From: Promethearchaeota archaeon
Lineage (GTDB): Archaea > Asgardarchaeota > Lokiarchaeia > Sigyniarchaeales > SOKP01
Assembly (NCBI GenBank): GCA_019058445.1
Contig: JAHPZA010000006.1
Location: 372,001 to 436,000 of the forward strand
Length of the DNA stretch: 64,000 nucleotides
Direction: 5' to 3'
Below the pieces are notes generated by a model. That model was not told the origin of the DNA. It worked only from the letters and a program-made list of their open reading frames with translations, and made no database searches. Of this stretch, positions 50,615-59,868 are shown piece after piece. A program made the position numbers and the translations under genes. How positions within the stretch are numbered: position 1 is the stretch's first letter; every line of letters starts with the position of its first letter.

Positions 50615-52201
50615 ATGTCTAAGGATTTTAAATGGAAGTTTCCATACCCCTCCCGAAGGATGCCTATTTGCGCTAAAAATATTGTTGCAACCTCTCAGCC
50701 CCTTGCTGCTCAGGCAGGTTTACGAATGTTGCTTAAAGGCGGGAATGCTGTTGATGCCATTATCGCAACTGCAATTACTATAGCAGTTGTAGAGCCTACA
50801 AGTAATGGTTTAGGGAGCGATGCATTTGCTATTTTATGGGACGGGAAAAAACTTAACGGGCTTAATGCTTCGGGTAGATCTCCCGCAGCATGGACGCCAG
50901 AATATTTTTCAAAATATAAAGAAATGCCGCTCCTTGGCTGGGATACAGTTACCATCCCGGGAGCTGTTTCAGCTTGGGTTGAGCTATGGAAAAAATATGG
51001 ACAGCTTTCTTTTAAAGAATTATTTGAGCCCGCCATCGACTATGCGAAAAAGGGATATTTAATTTCACCGATTACGGGTGATGTGTGGAATCCCTTATCT
51101 AGAGTTTTTAAAAAGTATCCCGGTTATCGTGAAGCTTTTCTACGAAACGGAAAAGCTCCTAAGCCAGGGGAGCTATTTAAATTTCCGGATCAAGCACGCA
51201 GCTTGGAATTAATTGCAGAATCAGAGGGGGAAGCTTTTTATCACGGAGAATTAGCAAAAAGAATCATTGATTATGCTAAAAAGACGGGTGGAACTATGAC
51301 CCTTGAGGATCTTGAAAATCACAATCCTACATGGGTAGAGCCTATAAAAATTGAATATAAGGGTGTGGAATTGCATGAAATTCCCCCTAACGGTCAAGGA
51401 TTAGCTGCGTTGATAATGCTCGGTATACTGAAGAATTTTGATATAAGTTCCTTTAAGCCAGATTCTGTGGATTCTATCCATCTTCAATTAGAAGCTATGA
51501 AATTAGCGTTTGCTGACGCTCATCGTTATATTTCCGATCCCTCTACTCTCGAATTTGATCCAAAATATCTCCTTCATCCTGAGTATTTAAAAGAGAGGGC
51601 AAGTCTAATTGATAGTCAAAATGCCCAAAATTACGAATATGGCTTACCTAATTTTGGAGATACCGTCTATTTAACTGCTGCTGATGAAAATGGCATGATG
51701 ATTTCATACATTCAATCTAATTATTTTGCGTTTGGTTCCGGAATTGTCATACCTGGTACAGGCATTAGCCTCCAAAATCGAGGTGCTGGTTTTGTATTAG
51801 AAGAGGGACATCCCAATCACGTTGGTCCAAATAAACGACCTTATCATACCATAATACCTGCCTTTGTTACCAAAAATCGTGAACCTCTAATGAGCTATGG
51901 AGTAATGGGAGGACCCATGCAGCCGCAGGGACATGCACAGATGATGATTCGCATATTTGAATACAAACAAAATCCACAAACAGCAAATGACGCTCCCCGT
52001 TGGCGTGTAATGGACGGTCTTGATGTAATAGTAGAATCAGAGTTCAATAAAGAGACAGTGAAAGCACTTAAGGAGAGAGGACATAAAATTTCGACCAGTC
52101 ATTTTGTTGAATTTGGAGGGGCTCAAATGATCTACAAAGTAGATGGTGGATATATAGCCTCATCAGATCCGCGAAAGGACGGACAAGCTGTCGGTTTTTA
52201 A
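50615..52201 (+). CDS. ggt: Gamma-glutamyltransferase family Ntn hydrolase
   Basis: 528 residues. GGT precursors cleave themselves before a catalytic Thr; here GDTVYLTAADENGMMISYIQ contains the Thr at the new N-terminus (about 350), followed by SNYFAFGSGIVIPGTGISLQ and NRGAGF, the conserved substrate-loop and Gly-rich end. The start AKNIVATSQPLAAQAGLRML and NAVDAIIATAITIAVVEPTS match the large subunit. There is no signal peptide, unlike most bacterial periplasmic GGTs, so this one acts in the cytosol, probably on gamma-glutamyl peptides or related amides. It lies 64 bases behind the acyl-CoA synthetase gene. The D-aminoacylase at 58133 and transporter at 56675 lie further on; a peptide-scavenging theme is possible. 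Confidence 0.92.
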   Translation: MSKDFKWKFPYPSRRMPICAKNIVATSQPLAAQAGLRMLLKGGNAVDAIIATAITIAVVEPTSNGLGSDAFAILWDGKKLNGLNASGRSPAAWTPEYFSKYKEMPLLGWDTVTIPGAVSAWVELWKKYGQLSFKELFEPAIDYAKKGYLISPITGDVWNPLSRVFKKYPGYREAFLRNGKAPKPGELFKFPDQARSLELIAESEGEAFYHGELAKRIIDYAKKTGGTMTLEDLENHNPTWVEPIKIEYKGVELHEIPPNGQGLAALIMLGILKNFDISSFKPDSVDSIHLQLEAMKLAFADAHRYISDPSTLEFDPKYLLHPEYLKERASLIDSQNAQNYEYGLPNFGDTVYLTAADENGMMISYIQSNYFAFGSGIVIPGTGISLQNRGAGFVLEEGHPNHVGPNKRPYHTIIPAFVTKNREPLMSYGVMGGPMQPQGHAQMMIRIFEYKQNPQTANDAPRWRVMDGLDVIVESEFNKETVKALKERGHKISTSHFVEFGGAQMIYKVDGGYIASSDPRKDGQAVGF

Positions 52202-52293
52202 ATAATTAAAAAATTACTGTTAAAATTTAGATTATTTCTTTTGAAAAATTTAAAATAAAAAAAAAGAAGTATATATTTGTAAGGTTAAAATGA

Positions 52294-53022
52294 TTAGGGA
52301 AGCGTTATTTCATTTGTATCTTCGTTTAGATTGATGATTCCCTTTACAGCCATTTGCTTTATTGTCCTCACAGCCATAATAGGGGGAACATCAAGTTGTT
52401 TTTTCAAATCGTCTAAATTTGCAGAACCCTTCCCCATAATTGTTGCGAGAATATCTACTTCATGAATTTCTTCATCAGAATTTTCCATCAAATAGGACGC
52501 AAAAAAGCTCATTTGTTTTGATTCGTTAATCTTTTTCTCTAACTCATCCATTTTATTAGCATAATCAGTTTTCAAATCACTTTCTCTTGATTCATTATCA
52601 ACTTTTTTCTGATCTAATGTGGTTTTTTCAGACTCTTTTGCAGTGATTTGTTCATTTACGGTATCTAATTTAGAAAGCAATGTCTCCAGTTCAAATTGTG
52701 GTTTTTTCAAGTCATTTGTCGTGGTTTCAAGAGTGGTAGTAAGTTCCGTAATTTTTGATGTTAAATCATCTTTGGTAGCCTTAAGATCTTCAAGTTTTTT
52801 ATCCAAACCTTCGGACTCTGTTCGTAAGCTGGTTATTTCTGAATTCTGTTCTTTAATTTTCTCTAATAATTGTTCGTTTTCTGCTTGCACTGTTTTCATG
52901 CTTTTCCACGTATTACTTAAATTTTGAACTATATCCTCTCCGTGTTTATTTAAAAGTTGATGGTAGGTGTCAAAAGCTGTCTCAAATTGTTCTATTAAAG
53001 CTAGTATCTCTTTTGCGCTCAT
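52294..53022 (-). CDS. Coiled-coil protein with C-terminal winged helix (pair member 2)
   Basis: 242 residues. Residues about 25-165 are a long Glu/Lys/Thr coiled coil (TSKITELTTTLETTTNDLKK; KMDELEKKINESKQM). Residues about 180-242 form a winged helix (EVDILATIMGKGSANLDDLK, then VPPIMAVRTIKQMAVKGIIN). Its ATG (53022) overlaps the stop of the upstream gene at 53022-53024 (TAATG), so the two are translationally coupled and probably bind each other. No DNA-binding or enzymatic motif beyond the fold is recognised. Coiled coil plus winged helix is also the layout of ESCRT-related and condensin-kleisin partners; no specific family was identified. Confidence 0.6.
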   Translation of the reverse strand: MSAKEILALIEQFETAFDTYHQLLNKHGEDIVQNLSNTWKSMKTVQAENEQLLEKIKEQNSEITSLRTESEGLDKKLEDLKATKDDLTSKITELTTTLETTTNDLKKPQFELETLLSKLDTVNEQITAKESEKTTLDQKKVDNESRESDLKTDYANKMDELEKKINESKQMSFFASYLMENSDEEIHEVDILATIMGKGSANLDDLKKQLDVPPIMAVRTIKQMAVKGIINLNEDTNEITLP

Positions 53023-53771
53023 TATATATCAATCTCCCCCTTTAATGTTACTGTTCCGGCTGCCTCATCATATTCAATGGGCCCGCCTTGTTCAATCATT
53101 TTCTTTAAAATCTTTTTAGCTGTTTCTTCTTTCATATCGATCGCTAAAGTAATGTTTCTTAGCTCTAATGTAGCATCTTTCTGTAATGACATTATAAATT
53201 GCAGGAGCTGAGAAACGATATATTTAGATTTTATTAACGCTTTCATCGCAGCAACTCTATTAATATAAGAATTTGCAAAGATTTCTTTCTTTTCAAACTC
53301 AGTTTTTAGTTGTTCTTCAATTTGGGTCATTTTTTCATCGAATTCATCTTGAAGGGTTGATAATTCTTGAATTCTATCTTTTAATTCTGCTAATCGTTGG
53401 CTCCGGTTTTCTAATTCTTCCTTTTTTGACTTAATTTTCTCTTGAGTTTCATTTAATTCATTTTGAACTTTTTGAATCTTGTCCAATAATTCTTGACGTT
53501 GTTTAGATAATTGACTATTTTCCTCCTCAAATTTGATGATATCTCTGTTAATCTGCGATATCTTATTCTTAAGGGAATTTATTTCATCGTCGTTAGATTC
53601 AATAGTTTTAACGTTATTGTTTTTTTCATTTTCGAACTGTTCTATTAAATTTAATAAGTTTGACGGATGATCCTTTAGTTTCGGAACAGTTTCAGAGTTT
53701 ATCCCGGTTATTTCTTCTATAGTACTAATAATTTTCTTTAAAGATGTTTTCGCGTTAGTTATTTCACTCAT
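53022..53771 (-). CDS. Coiled-coil protein with C-terminal winged helix (pair member 1)
   Basis: 249 residues. The N-terminal ~30 residues are a Leu-rich helix, then a coiled coil from about 35 to 165 (NSLKNKISQINRDIIKFEEE; DRIQELSTLQDEFDEKMTQI). A winged helix closes it (about 180-245: LRNITLAIDMKEETAKKILK, then IEYDEAAGTVTLKG). It has the same architecture as the gene that overlaps its end, with weak sequence identity, so the pair probably arose by duplication and forms a heterodimer. The gene stands at the head of the two-gene minus-strand unit, divergent from the ferredoxin gene at 53946, so a shared promoter region of 174 bases controls both directions. Confidence 0.6.
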   Translation of the reverse strand: MSEITNAKTSLKKIISTIEEITGINSETVPKLKDHPSNLLNLIEQFENEKNNNVKTIESNDDEINSLKNKISQINRDIIKFEEENSQLSKQRQELLDKIQKVQNELNETQEKIKSKKEELENRSQRLAELKDRIQELSTLQDEFDEKMTQIEEQLKTEFEKKEIFANSYINRVAAMKALIKSKYIVSQLLQFIMSLQKDATLELRNITLAIDMKEETAKKILKKMIEQGGPIEYDEAAGTVTLKGEIDI

Positions 53772-53945
53772 AGTACTAACTCCTTTAAAATGTTCTTAAA
53801 AGTCTAATCTTAATTATTTAATTTAAATTTTCTTAATTCGAATAAAAATAGAGATTTTAACTAAACTTTAACAAAAAATAAGGTTTTAAAAACCATTTAA
53901 AATTAATTCAAGTTAAAGTACAAACCTATTTATTCAGTAGCTAAA

Positions 53946-55049
53946 ATGAATGATCAAGATATATACGAGCAATTAATGAGTCATTTATCTAAATTAGCGA
54001 TGAGTTATGCGCCCAGAGAAGATTTACTTCCAATTTTAAAGGAAAGTCTTAATCCAGAGGAAGCCAAAGTAATCCTCGCATTACCTAATTATGTAATACC
54101 ATTACAAGGTGCTAGGATTAGTGAAATTTCAAAAAACTCGGATCTCTCTTTAGATAAACTTAAACTAATGCTTGGAAATCTTTCAGAAAGAGGGTTAATA
54201 TATTCATGTAAAGATGAAAAAGAAGGGGATATAAAGTATGCCATCAATCAGCCAGGTTATGGGTTTCCGCAAACTTTTTTCTGGAAGGACGAGGCTACTC
54301 CTCATTCAAAAAACATGGCAAAACACATTCTAAAATATTTTAATAATGAAGTAACAAAAGAAGTATTCGCTCCTACACCAACACCTTTTCGGTTTGTCCC
54401 AGTTGACGAAACGATTGAACCTGATATCCAATCGGTAATGCCATATCAAATCATGAACAATATAATTGAAAAGGCAAGAGTTATTGCCGTTTCGAACTGT
54501 TCATGTAGGGTTACAACAAAACTTATAGGAAGAGACTGCGGACATCCGTTAGAAGTATGCATGAAATTTAATGAATTAGCAGAATATGTAATTCAAAAGG
54601 GATTTGCAAGAGAAATTTCTAAAGAGGAAGCCAAGAAAATTAATAAATGGGCTTCCGAAGCAGGGTTAGTTCATTTTGTAGATAATATTATCGATAATGT
54701 GCTCCAGAATTGTAATTGTTGTGGCTGCAGTTGTTGGAATCTGGGACGTATCAAGCGTAGAAAAATCCCGAGAGATGAAATAATTGCCACTTATTTTATT
54801 CGCAATACTATTGAAGATAATTGTATAGGATGTGGTAATTGTATTGAAATCTGTCCTGCTGATGCTGTTCATTTAGTAGATAACATTGCTCAAGTAGAAA
54901 GAGACTGGTGTATTGGCTGCGGTGTTTGCGTATCCAAATGCCCGAATGATGCAATTAAAATAGTTATTCGGGATGATTTAAAAAATAAAATCCCTGAAAA
55001 CACTTTTGAAGAATTGCATCAACAAATATTAGAAAATAGATGGAAATAA
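53946..55049 (+). CDS. Ferredoxin-domain protein with N-terminal winged helix
   Basis: 367 residues. The N-terminal ~110 residues look like a winged-helix domain (ISEISKNSDLSLDKLKLMLG, then NLSERGLIYSC). A Cys-rich middle has VSNCSCRVTTKLIGRDCG, then CNCCGCSCWN. The C-terminus carries two 4Fe-4S ferredoxin motifs: NCIGCGNCIEICPADAV and WCIGCGVCVSKCPNDAI. Proteins of this layout are frequent in Asgard and methanogenic archaea; they probably sense or deliver electrons, with the winged helix as regulatory or interaction part. The substrate or partner is unknown. It is divergent from the coiled-coil/winged-helix pair and precedes the coiled-coil gene at 55190 by 140 bases. Confidence 0.82.
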   Translation: MNDQDIYEQLMSHLSKLAMSYAPREDLLPILKESLNPEEAKVILALPNYVIPLQGARISEISKNSDLSLDKLKLMLGNLSERGLIYSCKDEKEGDIKYAINQPGYGFPQTFFWKDEATPHSKNMAKHILKYFNNEVTKEVFAPTPTPFRFVPVDETIEPDIQSVMPYQIMNNIIEKARVIAVSNCSCRVTTKLIGRDCGHPLEVCMKFNELAEYVIQKGFAREISKEEAKKINKWASEAGLVHFVDNIIDNVLQNCNCCGCSCWNLGRIKRRKIPRDEIIATYFIRNTIEDNCIGCGNCIEICPADAVHLVDNIAQVERDWCIGCGVCVSKCPNDAIKIVIRDDLKNKIPENTFEELHQQILENRWK

Positions 55050-55189
55050 CCTATTTAGATACCTCACATTGAACTTATCGTTGATTTTTAAAATTTTTTT
55101 ATCAGCTATAATTTAAAACCAACGTAAATTATAAATCTAACATAAAAAATTATTGATATGAAAACAAGAAAAAGTGAGAAATTGAAAGT

Positions 55190-55651
55190 ATGGCAGAAGA
55201 TTTCCAAAAAAAAAAAATTGAAGAATTAGAATCACAATTAGAAGTAAAAAATAAAGAAATTTCTAATTATCTCAATAGAATAGAATATCTAGAAGATACG
55301 ATAATGGAAATAGAAAATGATTCCTCTAAAGGAACTAAAAAAAGCGAAATTCCCTTATTAAAATTTCAAAAAGAGGAATTAGAAAGAAAATATCGTGAAT
55401 TGAAAGATAAAATGGGATATATACGTGCTGAGAATGTAAAACTAAAAATAGAACTTGAAAAGCAACGAAAATCTAATCCAAATTCAACTTCAATTCAAAT
55501 CGTTACTCAAAATCCCTTTTCAAATCAAGTTATTACCTCTCTCGCTAAAGATGTTGTCTATATCGAGAATGAAATTAAAAAAGCAGATATGAATAAAGAA
55601 GAAATTGTTCGGAAATTAAAGCATTTTATGAAGCTCATTAAGGATGGATAG
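55190..55651 (+). CDS. Coiled-coil protein (paralogue 3, short)
   Basis: 153 residues. It shares with the genes at 35751 and 36829 the start pattern (KKKIEELESQLEVKNKEISN), the LED-T-I-M-E heptad near residue 35, and the turn KDKMGYIRAENVKLKIELEK. It then diverges and ends in an unrelated helical tail (VVYIENEIKKADMNKEEIVR). This confirms a dispersed coiled-coil family with a constant M-G turn. It follows the ferredoxin gene by 140 bases, and no operon is clear. Confidence 0.65.
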   Translation: MAEDFQKKKIEELESQLEVKNKEISNYLNRIEYLEDTIMEIENDSSKGTKKSEIPLLKFQKEELERKYRELKDKMGYIRAENVKLKIELEKQRKSNPNSTSIQIVTQNPFSNQVITSLAKDVVYIENEIKKADMNKEEIVRKLKHFMKLIKDG

Positions 55652-55803
55652 AATTTTATGGATATAAATCCAAACTTGAATGCCCTTCTTATTGGAATCC
55701 TTTTAAATAATCATAACAATAATAATTAAAATCAAAAGACTTAATTTTTCAAAGATCATTCCAATTAATTATCAATAAGTCAATATTTGAGAGATGAAAT
55801 TAA

Positions 55804-56487
55804 TTGATAAAAGAGGGAATATTAAAAGGGGCAGACCGTAAAGAACCGATCTGGAAAAAAACTAAACTTGGAGAACCCTTTAAGAAAGCATTAGACACAT
55901 TTAGGGAGAGTGTGCTTGGACGTGATGATTTTGATCCCACAGCATTATTACAATTTGGTTTGTTTATGTCAATGGCAGTAATTAATATGTTAAAAGAAAA
56001 TGAAGCCACTTTTGGTGTAGAAGGTCAAAAAGCAGCAAATAGGGCATTGATCAAAACAGGATATAATGTAGGAAAGGAAATTGTTGAAAGTGCGGAAATA
56101 CCACAAGATATTACTCCCATAGAATTAATGAGTTTTATAGCCACGATTATTAATACGCAAGCTTGGACTTCAATTGAGGACCCTACTATTGATAGCGAAG
56201 ATCAATGCTCATTTAATATATTATGGTGCCCATTACAGGATGTATACCGAGCATTTGATTGTAGAGTCCAGAGGTATTTGGTTCAAGGAATTATAGATGC
56301 ATTTAGGGAAAAAAATCCTTTTGGGAATGATTATCAGGTAGAATTCACTCAAACCATTCCGGCTGGCGCAAAACATTGCCGATTTGTTATTACAGAAAAA
56401 AAACCCGGTGAACTGGATAAATGGGAGGGATATTCAAAAATATTAGAGAAAAAAGCTATGAAAAGATTGAAAGAAAGACAAAAATAA
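55804..56487 (+). CDS. ATC-hydrolase-like protein (L-2-amino-thiazoline-4-carboxylic acid hydrolase family)
   Basis: 227 residues, TTG start with AGATGA upstream. The C-terminal half contains FNILWCPLQDVYRAFDCRVQ and RYLVQGIIDAFREKNPFGND, then FTQTIPAGAKHCRFVITEKK. The order C-P, then D-C-x3-Q, then P-x-G-x-x-x-C-x-F fits the ATC-hydrolase family, which has been linked to cysteine-precursor hydrolysis in a few bacteria and has unknown roles elsewhere. The N-terminal half is helical. The catalytic assignment is by pattern only and a V4R-type sensor is an alternative. It precedes the transporter by 187 bases in the same direction. Confidence 0.55.
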   Translation: MIKEGILKGADRKEPIWKKTKLGEPFKKALDTFRESVLGRDDFDPTALLQFGLFMSMAVINMLKENEATFGVEGQKAANRALIKTGYNVGKEIVESAEIPQDITPIELMSFIATIINTQAWTSIEDPTIDSEDQCSFNILWCPLQDVYRAFDCRVQRYLVQGIIDAFREKNPFGNDYQVEFTQTIPAGAKHCRFVITEKKPGELDKWEGYSKILEKKAMKRLKERQK

Positions 56488-56674
56488 CTATTATTTTTCC
56501 TTCTAAAAACTTTTAACATTAATTTTATGTTTTTTTATTTTTGGAATTGAATATAGGATTGTAAATTCAATAATAAATAGCTCAAAAAACTTACTTAGTA
56601 TAATAAGTTTTATATAAAAATGAGAGAGAATTATTATTTAAAAGTCTTAAAATTTTATTAAAAAAAGTGATTTT

Positions 56675-58069
56675 ATGTCTGATAAAAGTATAATCCCAAC
56701 ATATACTATAAATGATAAACTTATATGGAGTTTGGCGAGTCTAGGAGGATCAATAATTTCTGGAATATTTGCAGCATTACTTCTCTATTTTTATCAAGTT
56801 TATTTAGGTTTGGATGCGTTCTTGATAGCGATTGCCGCAGCGATTTATGCAATCTGGAATGCAATAAACGATCCGCTTTTTGGCTATATTTCTGATTCAA
56901 AAAGCTACAAAAAAAAGGGTCGGCGTATACCTTACATGAGATACACAACTCCGTTATTGGCCTTTGGATTTATCTTGGTTTGGTTCGTACCGTTAACATT
57001 GGACAATTTTTCCATCTTTTTATGGATGTTAATTTCAATGTTAATATATGATACGGCCTATACGATAATTTTTCTCATGCAATCTGCTTTATTACCGGAA
57101 ATTACTGAAGATGACCACGAAAGAGGTGAGTTCAATAAATATGCAGGGCTTTTCTATCTTATAGGAGTAATTATCGGATTTGTCATTCCCGAACTTTTAC
57201 GGCCTAAGGTTGGTCAAATATCATTAATACCGTTATACATAGGAGTAATAGCTGTGGGAATTATAGGTTCCATATTTATCGTAATTCCAACATATAGGTT
57301 CCATGAACGTCCGGAATTCACGCTTGTTGACGAACCTGTAGGCCTTGTTGATGCCATTAAATACACTTTTAAAAGCAAAGCATTTATAATAGTTGCGTGC
57401 GCCAATTTCATGAGTATCTTTATGCAACAGATACTCTTAGGATTAATGTTCTATTTGGGAGATTATGTCTTGCGCACTTCTACTCTCTATTTAGTTTTAT
57501 CTTTATTTGTTGGGTTAGTAATTGGTACGTTATTTGCTAATATCCTAGCGGGAAAATTAGGGGTAGTAAAGGCACAGCAAGTACTATTAATTATTGGTGC
57601 AATCTTCCTAATGGTAATCCCCTTCGTTCCTAATTTTTTTATTTATGTATGCTTATTTTTTGCTGGAGTTGGAATATCGGGACCATTAGTTTTGACTAAT
57701 GTGCTTTTTGCTCAAGTTGCCGATGAGGACGAAACTATATCAGGTGTAAGGAGAGAAGCTATGTTTTTTGGAACAAACGCACTCATAACTAAACCTGCTC
57801 AATCTGTTGCCATAGCAGTAGCCGCTATTTTATTGCAGTTATCTGGTTTCATACCAGCTGGAGAGAAAGGAATAGTTCTTGATCAACCTGAATCTGCAAT
57901 ATTTATGATGAAAATAGTAGTTGGTTTTCTTCCGGGACTTGCTCTTTTGATCGGCGCACTAATTTATATTTGGTATCCCCTGAAAGGTGAATATTTAACG
58001 AAAGTTCAAGAAAAAGTATTAAGGATGCATGAAGAAAAGCATGCAAAATTAATGGAAAGACAATCTTAA
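56675..58069 (+). CDS. GPH-family cation symporter (MFS-type)
   Basis: 464 residues with 12 membrane segments from about 15 to 445. The first loop motif IWNAINDPLFGYISDSKSYK contains N-D-P and D, the family signature of glycoside-pentoside-hexuronide symporters, followed by GRRIPYMRYTTPLLAFGF. The second half repeats the pattern (LITKPAQSVAIAVAAILLQL). GPH carriers import sugars or related solutes with Na+ or H+; the substrate cannot be read from sequence. The gene is monocistronic, convergent with the D-aminoacylase gene at 58133, which may act on what it imports. Confidence 0.88.
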   Translation: MSDKSIIPTYTINDKLIWSLASLGGSIISGIFAALLLYFYQVYLGLDAFLIAIAAAIYAIWNAINDPLFGYISDSKSYKKKGRRIPYMRYTTPLLAFGFILVWFVPLTLDNFSIFLWMLISMLIYDTAYTIIFLMQSALLPEITEDDHERGEFNKYAGLFYLIGVIIGFVIPELLRPKVGQISLIPLYIGVIAVGIIGSIFIVIPTYRFHERPEFTLVDEPVGLVDAIKYTFKSKAFIIVACANFMSIFMQQILLGLMFYLGDYVLRTSTLYLVLSLFVGLVIGTLFANILAGKLGVVKAQQVLLIIGAIFLMVIPFVPNFFIYVCLFFAGVGISGPLVLTNVLFAQVADEDETISGVRREAMFFGTNALITKPAQSVAIAVAAILLQLSGFIPAGEKGIVLDQPESAIFMMKIVVGFLPGLALLIGALIYIWYPLKGEYLTKVQEKVLRMHEEKHAKLMERQS

Positions 58070-58132
58070 AAATAAATTCTCTTTTTTTTCCTTTTTTAAA
58101 CTCATAATAGTAAAAATAAGACTGAGTTTTCT

Positions 58133-59758
58133 TTATTTATGTTTTAAAATCTGCCCATTTAAAGTTCCAATATGATTTCCTCTCTCAACCGTAATTTTAC
58201 CATTCACAATAACATAATCAATACCAACAGGGTATTGACAGCCGTTCTTATATGTTGCTTTATCAATGATAATTTCGGGATCGAATATAACTAAATCAGC
58301 TTTATATCCTGGCTTAATTATGCCCCGATTCTTTAAATGAAGGATAGAGGCTGGTAATGAAGTCATTTTTCTAATTGCTTCCTCTAGTGATATAATTTTT
58401 TTTTCTCTCACAAATCGGCTTAATATTCTGGGAAATGTACCGTAAGCGCGAGGATGAGTGTTTCCTTCTAGAGGGATTATACCATCTGATCCAATACTTA
58501 CAAAGTCTTGTTTAAACAGAGATCTTATGCTTTTTCTTTCATTCATCATTTTCATAGAAACCATTATGGCCCCCTCCTCATCCCTTATGAAATCTAGTAA
58601 AGCATCAAGAGTATTTTCATTCGGATAAAGAGTTTTTAATGCTTTTTCTAACTTAAAACCTTGAATTTCTTTATTATATAACACAGAAATGATATTAGTG
58701 TTTCTCCCTAAATAAGAGATGATCCCCTCTATTATTTCTGATTTTGAAATACCTTCAGGAACGTTTTTTATATAATTTGTTGTTAGTGTATTTAAAATTT
58801 CATTGATAATCCTTTTTCTCACTTCAGGATTTGTCAAATTTTCCTTAAAATTAGCGTAAACCCATGGCTTCAGTAAGAGCCCTGACAAGCTAGATGAGCT
58901 TGCCTCGTATGGATAAATATCTGCGTGGATATTGAGCCCCTCACTACGAGCTTTTTTGATAAATGCTATCATTTCCGGGGTTAAATCCCAAGCTGTACTA
59001 CTCACTGCTTTCCAATGTGAAATCTGAGCTTGAACTTCTGCCTTACGAGCAATCTCTACGAGTTCGGTCATGCCCGTATCAATCACATTGGTCCCTTCAT
59101 TTCTCATATGGGAATCATATATCCCGTTATATTCACTAACAACTTTTGCGAGTTCAATTATCTCTTCTGTAGATGTAATTATACCAGGTGAATAAATAAG
59201 GCCCGTGGATAATCCAAATGCACCTGCTTCCATTCCTCTTCTAATAATCGTTTTCATTATCTCAAGTTCCTTATTAGTAGCAGTTCGATCTTCCATGCCT
59301 AAAACGCTCGCCCTTACATTCCCATGTGGTATAAAAAACGCTAAATTTGGAGAAATTCCTTTTTTCTCGAGTAGCTCCATATATTTTTGAATCGTATCAT
59401 ACAATTGTAGTTTTGAAGAGCCAAACATGTTGGTGACAAAATTAGCATAGTAGTTTCGTACCTTATCATTGGCAGGGGCGAGTCCTAAACCACACATTCC
59501 CACAACTAGAGTTGTCACTCCTTGCATAATACTCGGTTCAGCCTTATTAATTTGGAGAATCGTCAGATCGGCATGTGAATGCATATCGATAAATCCTGGA
59601 GCAATAATTTTACTCGTAGCATCAATTAGAATGTTTCCATTTGATGCTAAATTAGGTCCGATTTCCTTAATTTCCTCATTTTCTATCAATAGCTCACTTT
59701 TATATTGTGGGGTACCAGTTCCGTCAATAATTGAGCCATTCTTTATTAGAATTCCCAT
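58133..59758 (-). CDS. N-acyl-D-amino-acid deacylase (D-aminoacylase-like amidohydrolase)
   Basis: 541 residues, typical length. It starts with IKNGSIIDGTGTPQYKSELL and has the amidohydrolase metal motif IIAPGFIDMHSHADLTIL (H-x-H), then GVTTLVVGMCGLGLAP, GLSTGLIYSPGIIT, YDSHMRNEGTNVIDTG (His), QAQISHWKAVSS (His) and a late VSIGSDGIIP (Asp). The C-terminus returns to the beta-sandwich with KPGYKADLVIFDPE. It hydrolyses N-acyl-D-amino acids or similar amides; related enzymes include dihydroorotase-like proteins, so the substrate is probable, not certain. It is convergent with the GPH transporter. It stands alone on the minus strand. Confidence 0.88.
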   Translation of the reverse strand: MGILIKNGSIIDGTGTPQYKSELLIENEEIKEIGPNLASNGNILIDATSKIIAPGFIDMHSHADLTILQINKAEPSIMQGVTTLVVGMCGLGLAPANDKVRNYYANFVTNMFGSSKLQLYDTIQKYMELLEKKGISPNLAFFIPHGNVRASVLGMEDRTATNKELEIMKTIIRRGMEAGAFGLSTGLIYSPGIITSTEEIIELAKVVSEYNGIYDSHMRNEGTNVIDTGMTELVEIARKAEVQAQISHWKAVSSTAWDLTPEMIAFIKKARSEGLNIHADIYPYEASSSSLSGLLLKPWVYANFKENLTNPEVRKRIINEILNTLTTNYIKNVPEGISKSEIIEGIISYLGRNTNIISVLYNKEIQGFKLEKALKTLYPNENTLDALLDFIRDEEGAIMVSMKMMNERKSIRSLFKQDFVSIGSDGIIPLEGNTHPRAYGTFPRILSRFVREKKIISLEEAIRKMTSLPASILHLKNRGIIKPGYKADLVIFDPEIIIDKATYKNGCQYPVGIDYVIVNGKITVERGNHIGTLNGQILKHK

Positions 59759-59868
59759 AAAAAATCTCTTTTCATTTTCAAATAATCTATTAAGTTAGTT
59801 AATTTAGATAATCAGAAAAATTTTAAATCAGTTTAGAATTATACTCTTAAATTTAAAGGTGAATTAAT

